Assembly: GCA_937944445.1 (NCBI GenBank) | Contig: CALDYP010000060.1 | Location: 1-49,797, forward strand | Reading direction: 5' to 3' | Length of the DNA stretch: 49,797 nt | Origin: an uncultured Anaerolineae bacterium | Lineage (GTDB): Bacteria > Chloroflexota > Anaerolineae > Aggregatilineales > Phototrophicaceae | In this document: positions 49,727-49,797 of the stretch, in pieces | Layout: each line of letters opens with the position of its first letter | How positions within the stretch are numbered: the stretch's first letter is position 1 | Translations under genes and position numbers: made by a program | The notes under the pieces: model-generated | Database searches by the model: none | Seen by the model: the letters and a program-made list of their open reading frames with translations, nothing else | Told to the model about the DNA's origin: nothing

Positions 49727-49797
49727 ATGGGCGGAACGCTGCTGAACGTGGTGACGGTGCTGTTGGGGGGCACGCTTGGGCTGTTGATCGGCAATCG
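49727..49797 (+). CDS. DUF554-family membrane protein, N-terminal fragment (runs off right edge)
   Basis: ATG 49727 begins MGGTLLNVVTVLLGGTLGLL followed by IGNR, the recognisable start of DUF554 membrane proteins (which open M-x-G-T-L-x-N-x-x-T-V-L-x-G-x-x-x-G-L). AAGGA lies about 11 bases upstream. Only 23 complete codons are in the window. DUF554 proteins are small integral membrane proteins, some annotated as permeases; function unknown. Confidence 0.72.
   Translation, partial: MGGTLLNVVTVLLGGTLGLLIGN

Noticed and set aside
1-49797. tRNA, rRNA, riboswitch, CRISPR or transposase
   Set aside because: No cloverleaf, conserved ribosomal segment, repeat-spacer array or transposase motif was found in the gaps or frames; subtle structured RNAs could still be missed by eye.

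Overview
The window is a GC-rich (roughly 60-65%), densely packed bacterial chromosome segment. It has no recognisable tRNA, rRNA, CRISPR array, transposase or phage gene. I infer an Anaerolineae-like member of the Chloroflexota. The reasons are the archaeal-style NurA/HerA cassette, lipoproteins with long Thr/Pro-rich spacers after the lipobox, secreted Cys-containing SH3 proteins, DUF4438 proteins and the overall gene style. This is an inference from gene content; no marker gene here proves it.

Region 1 (1-10958, minus strand) is one long operon read towards the left edge. In transcription order it encodes two tandem DUF4438 proteins, a VOC/epimerase-like protein, a malate/lactate-type dehydrogenase, a truncated aminotransferase homologue lacking the PLP lysine, an intact aminotransferase, an M20 deacylase, a dihydroorotase/allantoinase-type cyclic amidohydrolase, an M14 carboxypeptidase, an imidazolonepropionase-like amidohydrolase and the start of an MFS transporter. 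Five junctions are ATGA overlaps. It looks like a catabolic route for a cyclic amide, N-acyl amino acid or peptide substrate; the exact substrate is unknown.

Region 2 (11041-18941, plus strand) diverges from region 1 through a compact control region with two facing promoters and a palindrome. It encodes a GntR/FCD regulator, an NAD-dependent epimerase, a Gfo/Idh/MocA oxidoreductase, the binding protein and two permeases of a peptide-type ABC importer (no ATPase gene), and a probable TIM-barrel protein. A 26-bp perfect palindrome ends the unit.

Region 3 (19.0-32.4 kb) is mixed. Plus strand: a DtxR/MntR-type regulator, a Nudix hydrolase, rsmI, a short-chain dehydrogenase, a sugar nucleotidyltransferase with a beta-helix tail, and an atypical pyruvate-kinase-like enzyme. 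Minus strand: a GNAT acetyltransferase, a sulfatase-fold hydrolase, a coiled-coil membrane protein, a STAS-like protein, an HNH nuclease, a large unknown protein, a second dehydrogenase, a small unknown protein and SH3-domain exported proteins.

Region 4 (34.4-38.9 kb, plus) is a DNA-end-processing cassette: NurA nuclease, a HAS-barrel-like protein, HerA ATPase, and then a degenerate histidine-kinase-like protein.

Region 5 (39.3-49.8 kb) carries exported lipoproteins (M14 peptidase, Thr/Pro-rich lipoprotein, five-repeat beta-sandwich lipoprotein). It then has a translationally coupled trio: two GAF-PAS-class III cyclases and a ketol-acid-reductoisomerase-like protein. An M28 peptidase lipoprotein and the start of a DUF554 membrane protein complete it. 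The most striking observation is that the two cyclases have complementary damaged active sites. The first lacks both metal-binding Asp residues but keeps the Asn/Arg pair; the second keeps both Asp residues but lacks Asn/Arg. This is the C1/C2 arrangement of an obligate heterodimer, encoded as two adjacent bacterial genes.
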